From assembly GCA_030655075.1 (NCBI GenBank), contig JAURWE010000051.1, positions 145,127 to 209,126 on the forward strand: a stretch of 64,000 nucleotides of DNA, given 5' to 3'. A model generated the notes under the pieces. That model saw only the letters and a list, made by a program, of their open reading frames with translations, had not been told where the DNA came from and searched no databases. This DNA is from Pararhizobium sp. (GTDB taxonomy: Bacteria > Pseudomonadota > Alphaproteobacteria > Rhizobiales > Rhizobiaceae). Shown one piece after another: positions 8,351-17,749 of the stretch. Position 1 is the stretch's first letter. Each line of letters begins with the position of its first letter. The translations under genes were made by a program, and so were the position numbers.

Positions 8351-9331
8351 TTACCAACGTAGCAGAACCGAGCCCCAGGTAAAGCCGCCGCCCATCGCCT
8401 CGAGAAGCACCAGGTCGCCCTGCTTGATCCGGCCATCACCGGCAGCGGTTGCCAGCGCCAGCGGAATCGACGCGGCCGAGGTGTTTCCATGCAGATCGAC
8501 GGTGACGACAACCTTTTCCAGGGGAATCCCGAGTTTTTTTGCCGAGGCGTCGATAATGCGGCGGTTGGCCTGATGCGGCACCAGCCAGTCGAGATCCTCG
8601 ATCTGCGTGCCGGTCGCGGTAAAGGCGTCCTCGATGACGTCGGTGATCATGCCGACCGCATGTTTGAAGACCTCGCGGCCTTCCATGCGCAGATGGCCAA
8701 CCGTGCCTGTTGTGGACGGGCCGCCATCGACATAGAGCTTTTGCTGATGAGCGCCGTCGGAGCGGAGCTGGCAGGTGAGCACGCCGCGGTCGGCGGTTTC
8801 ACCTGACGATTCGACAGCTTCGAGAATGACCGCGCCGGCACCATCGCCGAACAGCACGCAGGTGGTGCGGTCGTTCCAGTCCAGAATGCGCGAGAAGGTT
8901 TCCGCGCCGATGACCAGGGCGCGTTTTGCCAGGCCGCCGCGCAGGTAGGCGTCTGCCGTGGCCATGGCGTAGATGAAGCCTGAACAGACGGCCTGAACAT
9001 CGAAGGCGGCGCCGTGGTGCATGCCGAGCCGGTTCTGGATATTGACGGCGGTTGCCGGAAAGGTGTTGTCCGGCGTCGAGGTTGCCAGAATGATGATGTC
9101 GAGATCGGCCGGCGTCAGCCCTGCCCGCTCGAGTGCTGCGCGCGCGGCCGCTTCGCCCAGCGATGCGGTCGTTTCACCCTCGCCGGCGATGTAGCGCTGG
9201 CGGATGCCGGTGCGCTGCACGATCCATTCGTCGGATGTTTCTACCAGGCCTTCGAGCTCTTTGTTGGTCAAGACACGCTTTGGCAGCGAGGCGCCAAAAC
9301 CGCGAACCACGGAACGGATCATTCTCTTCAT
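8351..9331 (-). CDS. fabH: 3-oxoacyl-ACP synthase III
   Basis: 326 residues with the KAS III catalytic triad: C116 in DVQAVCSGF, H253 in VPHQANRRI and N283 in HGNTSAASIP. It condenses acetyl-CoA with malonyl-ACP to start type II fatty acid synthesis in the cytoplasm. The start at 9331 overlaps the plsX stop (ATGA), implying translational coupling; a second Met at 9322 is possible. The plsX-fabH-ihfA order is conserved in alphaproteobacteria. Confidence 0.95.
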   Translation of the reverse strand: MKRMIRSVVRGFGASLPKRVLTNKELEGLVETSDEWIVQRTGIRQRYIAGEGETTASLGEAAARAALERAGLTPADLDIIILATSTPDNTFPATAVNIQNRLGMHHGAAFDVQAVCSGFIYAMATADAYLRGGLAKRALVIGAETFSRILDWNDRTTCVLFGDGAGAVILEAVESSGETADRGVLTCQLRSDGAHQQKLYVDGGPSTTGTVGHLRMEGREVFKHAVGMITDVIEDAFTATGTQIEDLDWLVPHQANRRIIDASAKKLGIPLEKVVVTVDLHGNTSAASIPLALATAAGDGRIKQGDLVLLEAMGGGFTWGSVLLRW

Positions 9332-10386
9332 ACCCCGTCGTTCATGCTGGCCTGCGCACCATCATCGGTGCGGGCGGCATGATACTTTTGCAGATCGTAT
9401 TCAATCTTTTCTTTAAGGCCGTTTTTCGCCATGTCATAGCCGACATCGATGGCGGCGGCAAAACCTTCGGCATCGGTGCCGCCGTGGCTCTTGATGACGA
9501 TGCCGTTGAGGCCGAGGAAGACGCCACCATTGACCTTGCGCGGGTCCATCTTCTCGCGGACGCGGTCGAAGGCGCCCTTGGCGAGGATATAACCGATCTT
9601 GGCGAGAAGCGTGCGCGACATGGCGGCACGCAGGTATTCGGCGATCTGGCGGGCGGTGCCTTCGGCGGTTTTCAGCGCGATATTGCCGGAGAAACCTTCC
9701 GTCACCACCACGTCGACGGTACCCCGGCCGATATCGTCGCCCTCGACGAAGCCTAGATAGTCGATGCCTTCCATGTCGGCCTCGCGGATCATCCGTCCAG
9801 CCTCCTTGACCTCTTCCTGGCCCTTGACCTCCTCGACACCGACATTGAGCAGGCCCAGCGTCGGCCGGGCGACGTCGAACAGGGCGCGCGCCATGGCGCC
9901 GCCCATCAGGGCAAAATCCATCAGCTGCTGCGCATCGGCGCCAATGGTCGCGCCGACGTCGAGAACGATGCTTTCGCCCTTCAGTGTCGGCCAGATGGCG
10001 GCGATGGCCGGGCGCTGGATGCCCGGCATGGTGCGCAGGCAGAACATCGACATGGCCATCAGCGCGCCGGTATTTCCGGCGGAGACCGCGACATCGGCCT
10101 GCCCGTCGTTGACGGCCTCGATGGCCTTCCACATGGAGGATTTTCCGCGCCCGCGCCGCAGTGCCTGGCTTGGTTTCTCATCCATGGCGATGGCAAGTTC
10201 GCAGGCGTGAAAAACGCTGTTGGCCTTGAGTTTCGGAAAGGTGTCGAGGACTGGCATGCAGTCCGCCTCAAGACCGAACAGGACAAAACGGATATCGGGA
10301 TGCCGGTCGAGCGCCTTGGCGGCGCCGGCGATGACGACCTTCGGGCCAATGTCACCACCCATCACATCAAGAGAAATTCTGACCAC
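9328..10386 (-). CDS. plsX: phosphate acyltransferase PlsX
   Basis: 352 residues beginning MVRISLDVMGGDIGP, the hallmark start of PlsX, with the later GNTGALMAMSMF and VVTEGFSGNIALKT blocks. It makes acyl-phosphate from acyl-ACP for PlsY in phosphatidic acid synthesis and acts as a soluble, peripherally membrane-bound enzyme. It is first in a unit with fabH. A short DUF177 gene lies 150 nt upstream on the same strand, as usual, although in many bacteria rpmF sits between them and here it does not. Confidence 0.95.
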   Translation of the reverse strand: MVRISLDVMGGDIGPKVVIAGAAKALDRHPDIRFVLFGLEADCMPVLDTFPKLKANSVFHACELAIAMDEKPSQALRRGRGKSSMWKAIEAVNDGQADVAVSAGNTGALMAMSMFCLRTMPGIQRPAIAAIWPTLKGESIVLDVGATIGADAQQLMDFALMGGAMARALFDVARPTLGLLNVGVEEVKGQEEVKEAGRMIREADMEGIDYLGFVEGDDIGRGTVDVVVTEGFSGNIALKTAEGTARQIAEYLRAAMSRTLLAKIGYILAKGAFDRVREKMDPRKVNGGVFLGLNGIVIKSHGGTDAEGFAAAIDVGYDMAKNGLKEKIEYDLQKYHAARTDDGAQASMNDGV

Positions 10387-10537
10387 GCGTCACTTGTCCT
10401 TTTTTCCGCCACGTCCACGACCGGATCCATGGCCATATTCGCAGATTGTGACTGGCAAGTCCGCCGGGCAGAATTCCGGCCAAAATACCTGTTTTCAACC
10501 GGGTGACAACCCGGTTGTTGATGCGGCGCACCGGTCG

Positions 10538-11089
10538 TCAGTCCTTTTTCCAGTCCTTGAGAACGGTAAAGGGATTGGGCTTCTGGTCCGTTTCTTCCGT
10601 GCTTTCAATGCGCTCGCCGAAATGGGCTCCGGCCTTGCGCGGATAGGGATCAAGCGCCAGTGCTACATGTTCGGCAACGGTCTGCCCGACGTCGATCGTG
10701 TCGCCGGTAAACATTTCCGGCAGGTCCGGACCATCAGGATCGAGAATCATCTCGGCACTGTCATTGGCGACGATGCGGGCCAGTTTCGAGCCCTCGGGCA
10801 CGAAGATGACCTCAAGCGGTTCATCGATCACCTCATCCACCGGTTCCAGCGTGACGACGCAGGCCTGGGCGAGCTTTGCCCGGATGCGTCCGCGCACACG
10901 CACGCCATCCTTCTTCCAGCGGCTGATCTGCAGTTCGGCCGAAACGGCTTCGACGGTCAGCACATTCCAGGCTGCAACCAGAGCCTTCAGCTCCCTGTCG
11001 TTTGCCTTGAGCGTAACCTCGACGGCGTTGACGGAAATATTGCCGACCTTGACCGGGAAGGAAAAAGGCAAGGCATCGTTCTTGATCAT
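10538..11089 (-). CDS. DUF177/YceD-family protein
   Basis: 183 residues beginning MIKNDALPFSFPVKV, with the YceD/DUF177 pattern. An N-terminal beta-rich part is followed by a cysteine-poor region containing CVVTLEPVDEVIDEP and an acidic C-terminal half (LDPDGPDLPEMFTGDTIDVG). The family is linked to 23S rRNA accumulation in plants and bacteria. The start at 11089 has GGGAGT upstream; the reading frame upstream of it overlaps the next gene and is discarded. It lies between the cytochrome chaperone and plsX, the standard rhizobial order. Confidence 0.85.
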   Translation of the reverse strand: MIKNDALPFSFPVKVGNISVNAVEVTLKANDRELKALVAAWNVLTVEAVSAELQISRWKKDGVRVRGRIRAKLAQACVVTLEPVDEVIDEPLEVIFVPEGSKLARIVANDSAEMILDPDGPDLPEMFTGDTIDVGQTVAEHVALALDPYPRKAGAHFGERIESTEETDQKPNPFTVLKDWKKD

Positions 11090-11132
11090 CAGATACTCCC
11101 TAACCGTGCGGCTCTGCGGCCGCCCGTCCTTC

Positions 11133-11672
11133 TCACACCAGAGGCTGCGGAAGGCGTACTTGTCCGGTTTCAACCACACTTTCGTCCTGGCCCGCAAGAA
11201 CCTCTTCGGCCGAGAGCATGTAATTCGCAAGTCCTGTCATCGACGGGGCGGTTTCGCCATCCTTTGGGTGGAAGTTCCGCTTCAGGGCGGCGGCCAGTTC
11301 CTGCGCATCGTTCCTTTCCAGCGCCGCCGCATAGGATTGCAGCCGCCCGTAAAACATGGCGGCGAGCTTCTTCATGCGCTTGGGCACGCTCAGATCGCCG
11401 ACGCCAAGCTCGCGGATGGAGTGATCGACGTCTTCGAAAAACGCATCGATGATCTCCTGGGCGATCTCCTGGCCCGACGTGCCGGAGGCGCGGGTACGAC
11501 GGAAATACAGGATCAGCACGGCACAGAGCATCTCGAAACGCCCCATGACGGTGTCGGGAACATCGAGGTCCGTATAGAAACCCGGCTGGCGCGCTGCCTC
11601 GGTCAGGAGGGCGTACTGCTTTTCGACAATTCCCCTGTTGTTGTTTTTTTTCCCGAACAGTCCAAAAATCAT
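11133..11672 (-). CDS. ubiquinol-cytochrome c chaperone (CBP3/UQCC1 family)
   Basis: About 179 residues starting MIFGLFGKK, with the family features DTVMGRFEMLCAVLILYFRR and EIAQEIIDAFFEDVDHSIREL. In mitochondria the homologue Cbp3 binds newly made cytochrome b and assists bc1 complex assembly; the bacterial protein is assumed to do the same at the inner membrane. Two adjacent ATGs (11675, 11672) could serve as start. The gene is 43 nt upstream of DUF177 on the same strand and divergent from bamE, whose start lies about 130 nt away. Confidence 0.85.
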   Translation of the reverse strand: MIFGLFGKKNNNRGIVEKQYALLTEAARQPGFYTDLDVPDTVMGRFEMLCAVLILYFRRTRASGTSGQEIAQEIIDAFFEDVDHSIRELGVGDLSVPKRMKKLAAMFYGRLQSYAAALERNDAQELAAALKRNFHPKDGETAPSMTGLANYMLSAEEVLAGQDESVVETGQVRLPQPLV

Positions 11673-11803
11673 CATAAAGCCTTGGTTTGGCTGCTTGAAA
11701 ATGCAGGTCCAAACCATCCCGTTGTTGCATGATTGCTGAAGCTGGTTTACCGAAGCAGGCACGAATTGCAATGGCGCATCTGCCATCGTTACACCAAGGG
11801 GAG

Positions 11804-12310
11804 ATGTCGTTGACGAAACGGTATTTCAAGTCCGACATGAATTTGCTTCGCAGTGCCCTCCTCGCCGTGGGTCTGACCCCTGTCCTGCTTGCCGGTTGCA
11901 CGACCGGGGAGATCATGAACCAGGGTTATGTGGTCGATCAGGAGACGCTGGCGCTGGCGCCGGTGGGTTCCTCGCGCGAGCAGGTTCTGCTGTCGCTCGG
12001 TTCGCCCTCGACCACGGCAACCTTCGACAATGAAGTCTTCTACTACATTTCGCAGAAGCGGAAGCGCAGCGTCGACTTCATGAAGCCGAAGCTGATCGAG
12101 CAGAGCATCCTGACGGTTTATTTCGACAAGGACGGCAATGTCGAGAAGCTGGCGAACTACACGCTGCAGGACGGCCGTGTCTTCGACATGATCTCGCGCA
12201 CGACGCCGACCGGCGGCGTGGAGCTGAGCTTCCTCGGACAGCTCTTGAAGGGTGGTGCCAACCCGGGCAACATCGCCAAGAACATTCTCGGCGGCAACGG
12301 CAACAACTGA
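11804..12310 (+). CDS. bamE: outer membrane assembly lipoprotein BamE/SmpA/OmlA
   Basis: About 168 residues with a signal peptide and lipobox (LLAGC), then the BamE fold: GYVVDQETLALAPVGSSREQ, a glycine-proline turn GSPSTTATFDNEVFYYISQ, and YFDKDGNVEKLANY. It would be exported, lipidated and part of the BAM complex inserting beta-barrel proteins into the outer membrane. Start choice is unsettled: an AAGGGGAG site favours TTG at 11810, the ATG at 11804 is too close to it, and ATG at 11837 gives a shorter signal peptide. A strong terminator follows 20 nt after the stop. Confidence 0.88.
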   Translation: MSLTKRYFKSDMNLLRSALLAVGLTPVLLAGCTTGEIMNQGYVVDQETLALAPVGSSREQVLLSLGSPSTTATFDNEVFYYISQKRKRSVDFMKPKLIEQSILTVYFDKDGNVEKLANYTLQDGRVFDMISRTTPTGGVELSFLGQLLKGGANPGNIAKNILGGNGNN

Positions 12311-12330
12311 TCCCACCGATTGTGGGCATA

Positions 12331-12366
12331 AAAAAACCCGCAGGGATCGCTCCCTGCGGGTTTTTC
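12331..12366. terminator. bidirectional rho-independent terminator between bamE and hppA
   Basis: AACCCGCAGGGA pairs with TCCCTGCGGGTT around a TCGC loop. It is flanked by AAAAAA on the left and TTTTT on the right, so it can end transcripts from both convergent genes. Confidence 0.92.
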
Positions 12367-12380
12367 GTTGCCTGCGGTCT

Positions 12381-14519
12381 TTATCCCGCCAGCACAGCCA
12401 GCAGAAGCAGGGCGACGATGTTGGTGATCTTGATCGCCGGATTGACGGCCGGACCGGCGGTGTCCTTGTAAGGATCGCCGACCGTGTCGCCGGTCACGGA
12501 TGCCTTGTGCGCGTCCGAACCCTTGACATGGCGGACGCCGTCCTTGTCGACGAAGCCGTCTTCGAAGGACTTCTTGGCATTGTCCCAGGCGCCGCCGCCC
12601 GAAGTCATCGAAATGGCGACGAAAATGCCGTTGACGATGACGCCGAGAAGCGAGGCGCCGAGTGCGGCAAAGGCCGAGGCCTTGGAGCCGGAGATCAGCA
12701 GCACGCCGAAATAGACGACGATGGGTGCCAGCACCGGCAGCAGCGACGGCACGATCATTTCGCGGATCGCCGCCTTGGTCAGCATGTCGACCGCGCGGCC
12801 ATAGTCCGGCCGGTCGGTTCCGGCCATGATGCCCGGCTTTTCGCGGAACTGGCGGCGGACTTCCTCAACCACCGCACCGGCGGCGCGGCCGACGGCCGTC
12901 ATGGCGATACCGCCGAAGAGGTAGGGAATGAGACCGCCGAAGATGAGGCCGGCGACGACGTAAGGATTGGACAGATCGAAGGAGATCGTGCCGACATCCG
13001 CGAAGTAAGGATACTTGTCGCCATTGGCGGCAAAATACTTCAGGTCGTTCGAGTAAGCGGCAAACAGCACCAGCGCGCCGAGACCGGCAGAGCCGATGGC
13101 GTAGCCCTTGGTGACGGCCTTGGTGGTGTTGCCGACGGCGTCGAGCGCGTCGGTGGACTTGCGCACTTCAGGCGGAAGACCGGCCATTTCGGCAATCCCA
13201 CCGGCATTGTCGGTGACAGGGCCGAAGGCGTCGAGCGCCACGATCATGCCGGCAATGCCGAGCATGGCGGTGACGGCGATGCCGGTGCCGAACAGGCCAG
13301 CCAGTTGGTAGGTCGACAGGATGCCGCCGACGATGACAAGCGCCGGAAGGGCAGTCGACTCAAGCGAGACGGCCAGGCCCTGAATGACGTTGGTGCCGTG
13401 GCCGCTGACCGAGGCCTGAGCGATCGAGTTGACCGGACGCTTGTTGGTGCCGGTGTAATATTCAGTGATGACGACGATCAGCGCGGTGACGACGAGGCCG
13501 AGAATACCGCAGATGAACAGGTTGGTGCCGGTGATGTCCTTGCCTTCGACGGCGCCGATCGAGCCCCAGCCGATGGTGAGCGAGGTGGCGGCACCCAGGC
13601 CGATGACCGACAGAAGGCCGGTAACGATCAGGCCCTTGTAGAGCGCGCCCATGATCGAACCGTTCGAGCCGAGCTTGACGAAGAAGGCACCGATGATCGA
13701 GGTGATGATGCAGGCACCGCAGATGGCCAGCGGATAGACCATCACGGTTTCAAGCGTGGCGCTGCCAGCAAAGAAGATCGCGGCCAGCACCATCGTCGCA
13801 ACGATGGACACGGCATAGGTCTCGAACAGGTCGGCTGCCATGCCGGCGCAGTCACCGACATTGTCACCGACGTTGTCGGCAATGGTTGCCGGGTTGCGGG
13901 GATCGTCTTCCGGAATACCGGCTTCGACCTTGCCGACGAGATCGCCGCCGACATCGGCGCCCTTGGTGAAGATACCGCCGCCGAGGCGGGCGAAGATGGA
14001 AATCAGCGAGGCGCCGAAACCGAGCGACACAAGCGCGTCGATGACTTCACGCGAACCGGGCGCATGGCCGAAACCGGAGGTCAGGACGAGATAGTAGATG
14101 GAGACGCCGAGAAGGGCGAGACCAGCCACCAGCATGCCGGTGATGGCACCGGACTTGAAGGCGATGTCGAGGCCTGCCGACAGGCTGACAGACGAGGCTT
14201 GCGCCGTGCGCACATTGGCTCGGACGGAGACGTGCATGCCGATGAAGCCGGCAAGGCCGGACAGAACCGCGCCGATCAGGAAGCCGATGGCGGCCGTGCC
14301 CGACAAAAGCAGCCAGGTGCCGGCGAAAACCACGGCACCGACAACCCCGATGGTCATATATTGACGTGTGAGATAGGCTTGTGCCCCCTCGCGTATGAAG
14401 CCTGCAATCTCTTGCATGCGGGCATTGCCCTGATCGGCCGCAAGGACCGATCTGGTCGTCCAGGCGGCATAGACCACCGAAAGCAACCCGCATGCGATAA
14501 CGCCAAACAGAATGGTCAT
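12381..14519 (-). CDS. hppA: proton-pumping membrane pyrophosphatase, K+-independent type
   Basis: 712 residues with about 16 membrane segments. The substrate-site motifs are DVGGDLVGKVEAGIPEDD and DNVGDNVGDCAGMAADL, followed by the C-terminal block SDAHKASVTGDTVGDPYKDT. It couples pyrophosphate hydrolysis to proton export from the cytoplasm. The subclass can be read from GNTTKAVTKG: the lysine after GNTT occupies the site that is alanine in K+-dependent enzymes, so this is the K+-independent form, as in Rhodospirillum. The start at 14519 has a perfect AGGAGGA site; the open frame upstream of it is not used. The gene stands alone. Confidence 0.95.
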   Translation of the reverse strand: MTILFGVIACGLLSVVYAAWTTRSVLAADQGNARMQEIAGFIREGAQAYLTRQYMTIGVVGAVVFAGTWLLLSGTAAIGFLIGAVLSGLAGFIGMHVSVRANVRTAQASSVSLSAGLDIAFKSGAITGMLVAGLALLGVSIYYLVLTSGFGHAPGSREVIDALVSLGFGASLISIFARLGGGIFTKGADVGGDLVGKVEAGIPEDDPRNPATIADNVGDNVGDCAGMAADLFETYAVSIVATMVLAAIFFAGSATLETVMVYPLAICGACIITSIIGAFFVKLGSNGSIMGALYKGLIVTGLLSVIGLGAATSLTIGWGSIGAVEGKDITGTNLFICGILGLVVTALIVVITEYYTGTNKRPVNSIAQASVSGHGTNVIQGLAVSLESTALPALVIVGGILSTYQLAGLFGTGIAVTAMLGIAGMIVALDAFGPVTDNAGGIAEMAGLPPEVRKSTDALDAVGNTTKAVTKGYAIGSAGLGALVLFAAYSNDLKYFAANGDKYPYFADVGTISFDLSNPYVVAGLIFGGLIPYLFGGIAMTAVGRAAGAVVEEVRRQFREKPGIMAGTDRPDYGRAVDMLTKAAIREMIVPSLLPVLAPIVVYFGVLLISGSKASAFAALGASLLGVIVNGIFVAISMTSGGGAWDNAKKSFEDGFVDKDGVRHVKGSDAHKASVTGDTVGDPYKDTAGPAVNPAIKITNIVALLLLAVLAG

Positions 14520-14729
14520 TTCGCTTATTCCTCCTGTGAAACCCGCAAGCTCTCCCCTGGCGGGCTTTTGAAAACGCAAAACAAGTGAACGCAGAATATT
14601 ACGCCGCCTTATTCGCACTGCGGCAAGATTGCTTTTCCGAATCGGCTGCGTCAAGCCCCGGCAAGGGCCCAAAAGCCTGTGATTCCTCGGGACTTAGGGG
14701 ATTTGCACGGGTAAATTCGCCTCTCGCGT

Positions 14730-15959
14730 TTATGGCGCTGGCAAGCGCCGCTCTTTTCGCATGAGCAACATGACAAGCGAAAGACAGATGATCGTTACAG
14801 GCCAGAACACCGTGTTCAGCATGTTCCAGCCATAGGAGGTCAGAACCTTGCCCGAGGCGAAGGAGGCGAGCGCCACGAAGGTGAAAAGCACGATGTCGTG
14901 GAAGCCCTGCACCTTGTCTGCTTCATGCGGCCGGTAGGACGATGCAATGATGGCAGTCGAGCCGATGAAGCCGAAATTCCAGCCGAGTCCGAGCAGGATG
15001 AGCGCGCCCCAGAAGTTGAAAAGTGTTATCCCCGCATGGGCCAGCGCCGCACAGGCCATCAGGATGAGGAGACCGGCAGCAACGATTTTCTCCGGCCCGA
15101 AACGGGTGATCAGCATGCCGGTGAAGAAGCTCGGCGCGATCATGGCCAGCACGTGCCACTGGATGCCGAGCGTCGCCAGCTCCGAGGAAAAGCCGCATTC
15201 GATGACCATGGCGATCGGCGCGCCGGTCATCATGAAGGTCATCAGCGCATAGGTGGAAATTCCGCAGACAAGTCCGGTGACGAAGCGCTGCGTCGTGACG
15301 ATCTCGCGCAGCGGCCGGGCCGGTTCGTTGCTGGCTGCCTGGCCGCCCGGCTTCAGGTCGCGGAGCGTCAGAAAGGCGAGCACGGCGATGGCCACGGCAA
15401 ACACCGGGATCAGTGCAACGAACGCGCCTGCAAACAGCACCGGAGCAAAGAAATCCTTGGCGAGAATCACCAGCTGCGGCCCGAGCACCGCCGACACTAT
15501 GCCGCCGGCAAGGATCCAAGAGATGGCGATGGGTTTGTAGAGCGCCGGCGAGACGTCGGCGGCGGCGAAGCGGATCTTCTGCGCGAAGCCGCCTGCCAGC
15601 CCGAGGAAACACAGGCCCAGGGCAAACAGCCAGAAATTCTCATTAAACAGCGCAACCGCAGCAATGCCGCTGCCAGCAATGCCGAGCAGAGCGCCCATGA
15701 TGAAGCTGAGCTTGCGGCCGAGGTGCTGCGACAGGGCGGCGATCAGCATGGCGCCCAAGGCGACGCCGACATTGAAGCCGGTCAGCGGCGCTGTGGCCAG
15801 GGATTTGTCGGGGCCTAGCAGCTGGTAGCCCGAGACACCGCCGACGGCAAAGGCCACAGGGCCTGCCGCACCGAGCAGCGCCTGGGCCACCGTCAGCAGC
15901 AGGACATTGCGGCGGGCGAAGGCAATGGCGGAACCGGGGGCCTGCGCGTGGCCGGTCAC
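14730..15959 (-). CDS. major facilitator superfamily transporter
   Basis: About 409 residues with 12 predicted membrane segments and an MFS-type loop 2-3 (SQHLGRKLSFIMGALLG). It starts with GTG at 15959, only 4 nt after the nusB stop and with AAGAAG of the nusB end as a possible ribosome-binding site, so it is co-transcribed with nusB. The sequence resembles the YbfB/MFS_1-type carriers found in rhizobia, but substrate cannot be inferred. Confidence 0.8.
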   Translation of the reverse strand: MTGHAQAPGSAIAFARRNVLLLTVAQALLGAAGPVAFAVGGVSGYQLLGPDKSLATAPLTGFNVGVALGAMLIAALSQHLGRKLSFIMGALLGIAGSGIAAVALFNENFWLFALGLCFLGLAGGFAQKIRFAAADVSPALYKPIAISWILAGGIVSAVLGPQLVILAKDFFAPVLFAGAFVALIPVFAVAIAVLAFLTLRDLKPGGQAASNEPARPLREIVTTQRFVTGLVCGISTYALMTFMMTGAPIAMVIECGFSSELATLGIQWHVLAMIAPSFFTGMLITRFGPEKIVAAGLLILMACAALAHAGITLFNFWGALILLGLGWNFGFIGSTAIIASSYRPHEADKVQGFHDIVLFTFVALASFASGKVLTSYGWNMLNTVFWPVTIICLSLVMLLMRKERRLPAP

Positions 15960-15963
15960 GGGC

Positions 15964-16446
15964 TTACTTCTTCACGTCTGTGCGGAATTGCCGGGCAACG
16001 CGGTCGAGAACGGCATTAACGAGCTTGGGCTCATCCTCGTCGAAGAAGGCGGTAGTGATCTCGATATATTCCGTGACGATGACGGCAACCGGAACATCGG
16101 GCCGTTCGAGGATTTCGAACACGCCGGCGCGCAGGATGGCGCGAACCGTGCTGTCGATGCGCGACAGGGCCCAGTCGTCCTGCAGCGCATTGGCGATCAG
16201 CGGATCGAGCTTGCGCTGGTCGCGCACTACGCCCGAGACGATCGAGCGGAACCAGGAGGCATCGGCCTTCAGATAAGTTTCGCCGTCGATTTCCTGGCCG
16301 AGACGGTGGGTTTCGTATTCGGCGACCACTTCGAGGACGCCGGTGCCGCCGACATCCATCTGGTAGAGGGCCTGAACGGCAGCCAGACGGGCAGCGCCAC
16401 GCTGGTTTGCCTGCTTGACGGGATGATCGGGTTTGGAATCGCTCAC
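15964..16446 (-). CDS. nusB: transcription antitermination factor NusB
   Basis: 160 residues, all-alpha NusB fold with RGAARLAAVQALYQMDVGG at the N-terminus and the C-terminal block PVAVIVTEYIEITTAFFDED. With NusE (S10) it binds boxA of rRNA leaders and supports antitermination. Its start overlaps the ribH stop by 4 nt (ATGA), the ribH-nusB order widespread in proteobacteria. Confidence 0.95.
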   Translation of the reverse strand: MSDSKPDHPVKQANQRGAARLAAVQALYQMDVGGTGVLEVVAEYETHRLGQEIDGETYLKADASWFRSIVSGVVRDQRKLDPLIANALQDDWALSRIDSTVRAILRAGVFEILERPDVPVAVIVTEYIEITTAFFDEDEPKLVNAVLDRVARQFRTDVKK

Positions 16447-16898
16447 AGGTCGCCGCCCAGTTTCTGTTTGAGGGCAATCATGGTCAGCGCCGCGCGGGCA
16501 GCAAAACCGCCCTTGTCGCCTTCCGTCTTGCGGGCACGTGCCCAGGCCTGCTCGTCGTTCTCGACGGTCAGGATGCCGTTGCCGATCGGCAGGCTCTCGC
16601 TGACGGCGAGGTCCATGAGGGCGCGGCTCGATTCGTTGGCAACGATATCGAAATGATATGTCTCGCCGCGGATGACCATGCCGAGCGCGACAAAGCCGTC
16701 ATAGATGGTGCCGCCATTGTCGGCGCCATCGAGCGCCATGGCGATGGAAGCGGGCACTTCGAGGGCGCCCATGACGGTGACGACATCATAGGTGGCGCCG
16801 GCAGCGTCGAGCGCCGACTTGGCGCCATCGAGCATCGCATCGGCCATGTCGTCGTAAAAACGCGCTTCCACAATAAGCAGGTGCGAGGGTGAGGTCAT
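16443..16898 (-). CDS. ribH: 6,7-dimethyl-8-ribityllumazine synthase
   Basis: 151 residues with the lumazine synthase motifs GALEVPASIAMAL and ALGMVIRGETYHFDIV (catalytic His in the second) and LPIGNGILTVEND. It condenses a pyrimidinedione with dihydroxybutanone phosphate in riboflavin synthesis. The 250 nt upstream show no recognisable FMN riboswitch. Rhizobia often have a second ribH elsewhere, regulated by FMN; this one is the housekeeping, nusB-linked copy. Confidence 0.95.
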   Translation of the reverse strand: MTSPSHLLIVEARFYDDMADAMLDGAKSALDAAGATYDVVTVMGALEVPASIAMALDGADNGGTIYDGFVALGMVIRGETYHFDIVANESSRALMDLAVSESLPIGNGILTVENDEQAWARARKTEGDKGGFAARAALTMIALKQKLGGDL

Positions 16899-17145
16899 GA
16901 ACGGTTCGCTTCTCTGAAAATTCGGGGCTCCGGCCAGTACCGGTGCAGGCGGCGGTCAAACCATGATGGCAGGCGAATGGCAAGCTTTTTTCATGAAAGC
17001 GCTGGTTTTGCGGGCACTGTAACCCGAACCTGCGGCATTTGCAGCAGAGAGGCCGGGAGACTGTGGCTCTCCCCATTGAATCTTCAAAACTTTGCTGTGA
17101 TCCTGTGCAGGTATATCAGAATGAGACAGAGAATATCCGAACCGA

Positions 17146-17688
17146 ATGGCAAACATTTCAACGATCGAGACTGACCGCCTGATCCTGCGCCCGTTCCGGC
17201 GCGACGACTTCAACGCCTATGCGGCCCTGTTTGCCGATGCGGAGGTGGTGCGTTTTATCGGCGGCGTGCCGTTTTCGCGCGAACAGGCCTGGACGCGGTT
17301 TCTGCGGCAGGTCGGCATGTGGCACTATTTCGGCTTCGGCTTCTTTGCCTTGCAGGAGAAGGAGACCGGCCTTTTCATCGGCGAGGCCGGGTTCCACGAC
17401 CTGCACCGCTCCATCAACCCGTCGCTCGAAGGCACGATGGAGACGGGCTGGGCCCTGTCACCGAAAGCGCACGGCATCGGCTATGCGACAGAAGCGGTGG
17501 CAGCGGCGCTGCGCTGGAGCGACGGCCGTTTCCCGCAGGTGCGCACGACCTGCATCATCCAGCCTGAGAACACCGCCTCGATGCGGGTGGCGACCAAGCT
17601 GGGCTTCAAGGAATTCCACCGCACCACCTATCACGGCGCGCATGTGATCCTGTTGGAACGTCAGCACCGGGAAGTGTTCGATCGCTAG
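17146..17688 (+). CDS. GNAT acetyltransferase, RimJ/RimL type
   Basis: 180 residues beginning with the RimL-type entry ISTIETDRLILRPFRRDDF. The acetyl-CoA site lies in GWALSPKAHGIGYATEAV (the R/Q-x-x-G-x-G/A loop is present as KAHGIGYA), and the C-terminal block is ENTASMRVATKLGFKEF. It transfers an acetyl group to an amine, possibly a protein N-terminus or small molecule; the substrate is unknown. It is a single gene convergent with ribE, with a rhizobial palindrome between the two. Confidence 0.85.
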   Translation: MANISTIETDRLILRPFRRDDFNAYAALFADAEVVRFIGGVPFSREQAWTRFLRQVGMWHYFGFGFFALQEKETGLFIGEAGFHDLHRSINPSLEGTMETGWALSPKAHGIGYATEAVAAALRWSDGRFPQVRTTCIIQPENTASMRVATKLGFKEFHRTTYHGAHVILLERQHREVFDR

Positions 17689-17703
17689 ATCTTCTGTTTT
17701 GAT

Positions 17704-17748
17704 GCATGTCTTTATCCCAAAACCGCGTCACACTTTTGGGAGACATGC
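17704..17748. repeat. rhizobial dispersed palindrome between convergent genes
   Basis: GCATGTC (17704-17710) and TCCCAAAA (17715-17722) pair with TTTTGGGA (17734-17741) and GACATGC (17742-17748). They form a long bulged hairpin ending at the ribE stop codon. From memory, nearly the same sequence (GCATGTCGTTATCCCAAAAC and its complement) recurs many times in Rhizobium and Agrobacterium intergenic regions. Placed at a convergent junction, it probably acts as a bidirectional terminator or mRNA-end stabiliser. Confidence 0.75.
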
Positions 17749-17749
17749 A

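Noticed and set aside
12252..14588. A 778-residue open frame opposite hppA
   Set aside because: Mirror frame caused by high GC and codon bias; the pyrophosphatase on the other strand has all motifs and a perfect ribosome-binding site.
16899..17145. FMN riboswitch before ribH
   Set aside because: None of the conserved RFN-element segments are visible; the ribH here is the nusB-linked copy, which normally lacks one.
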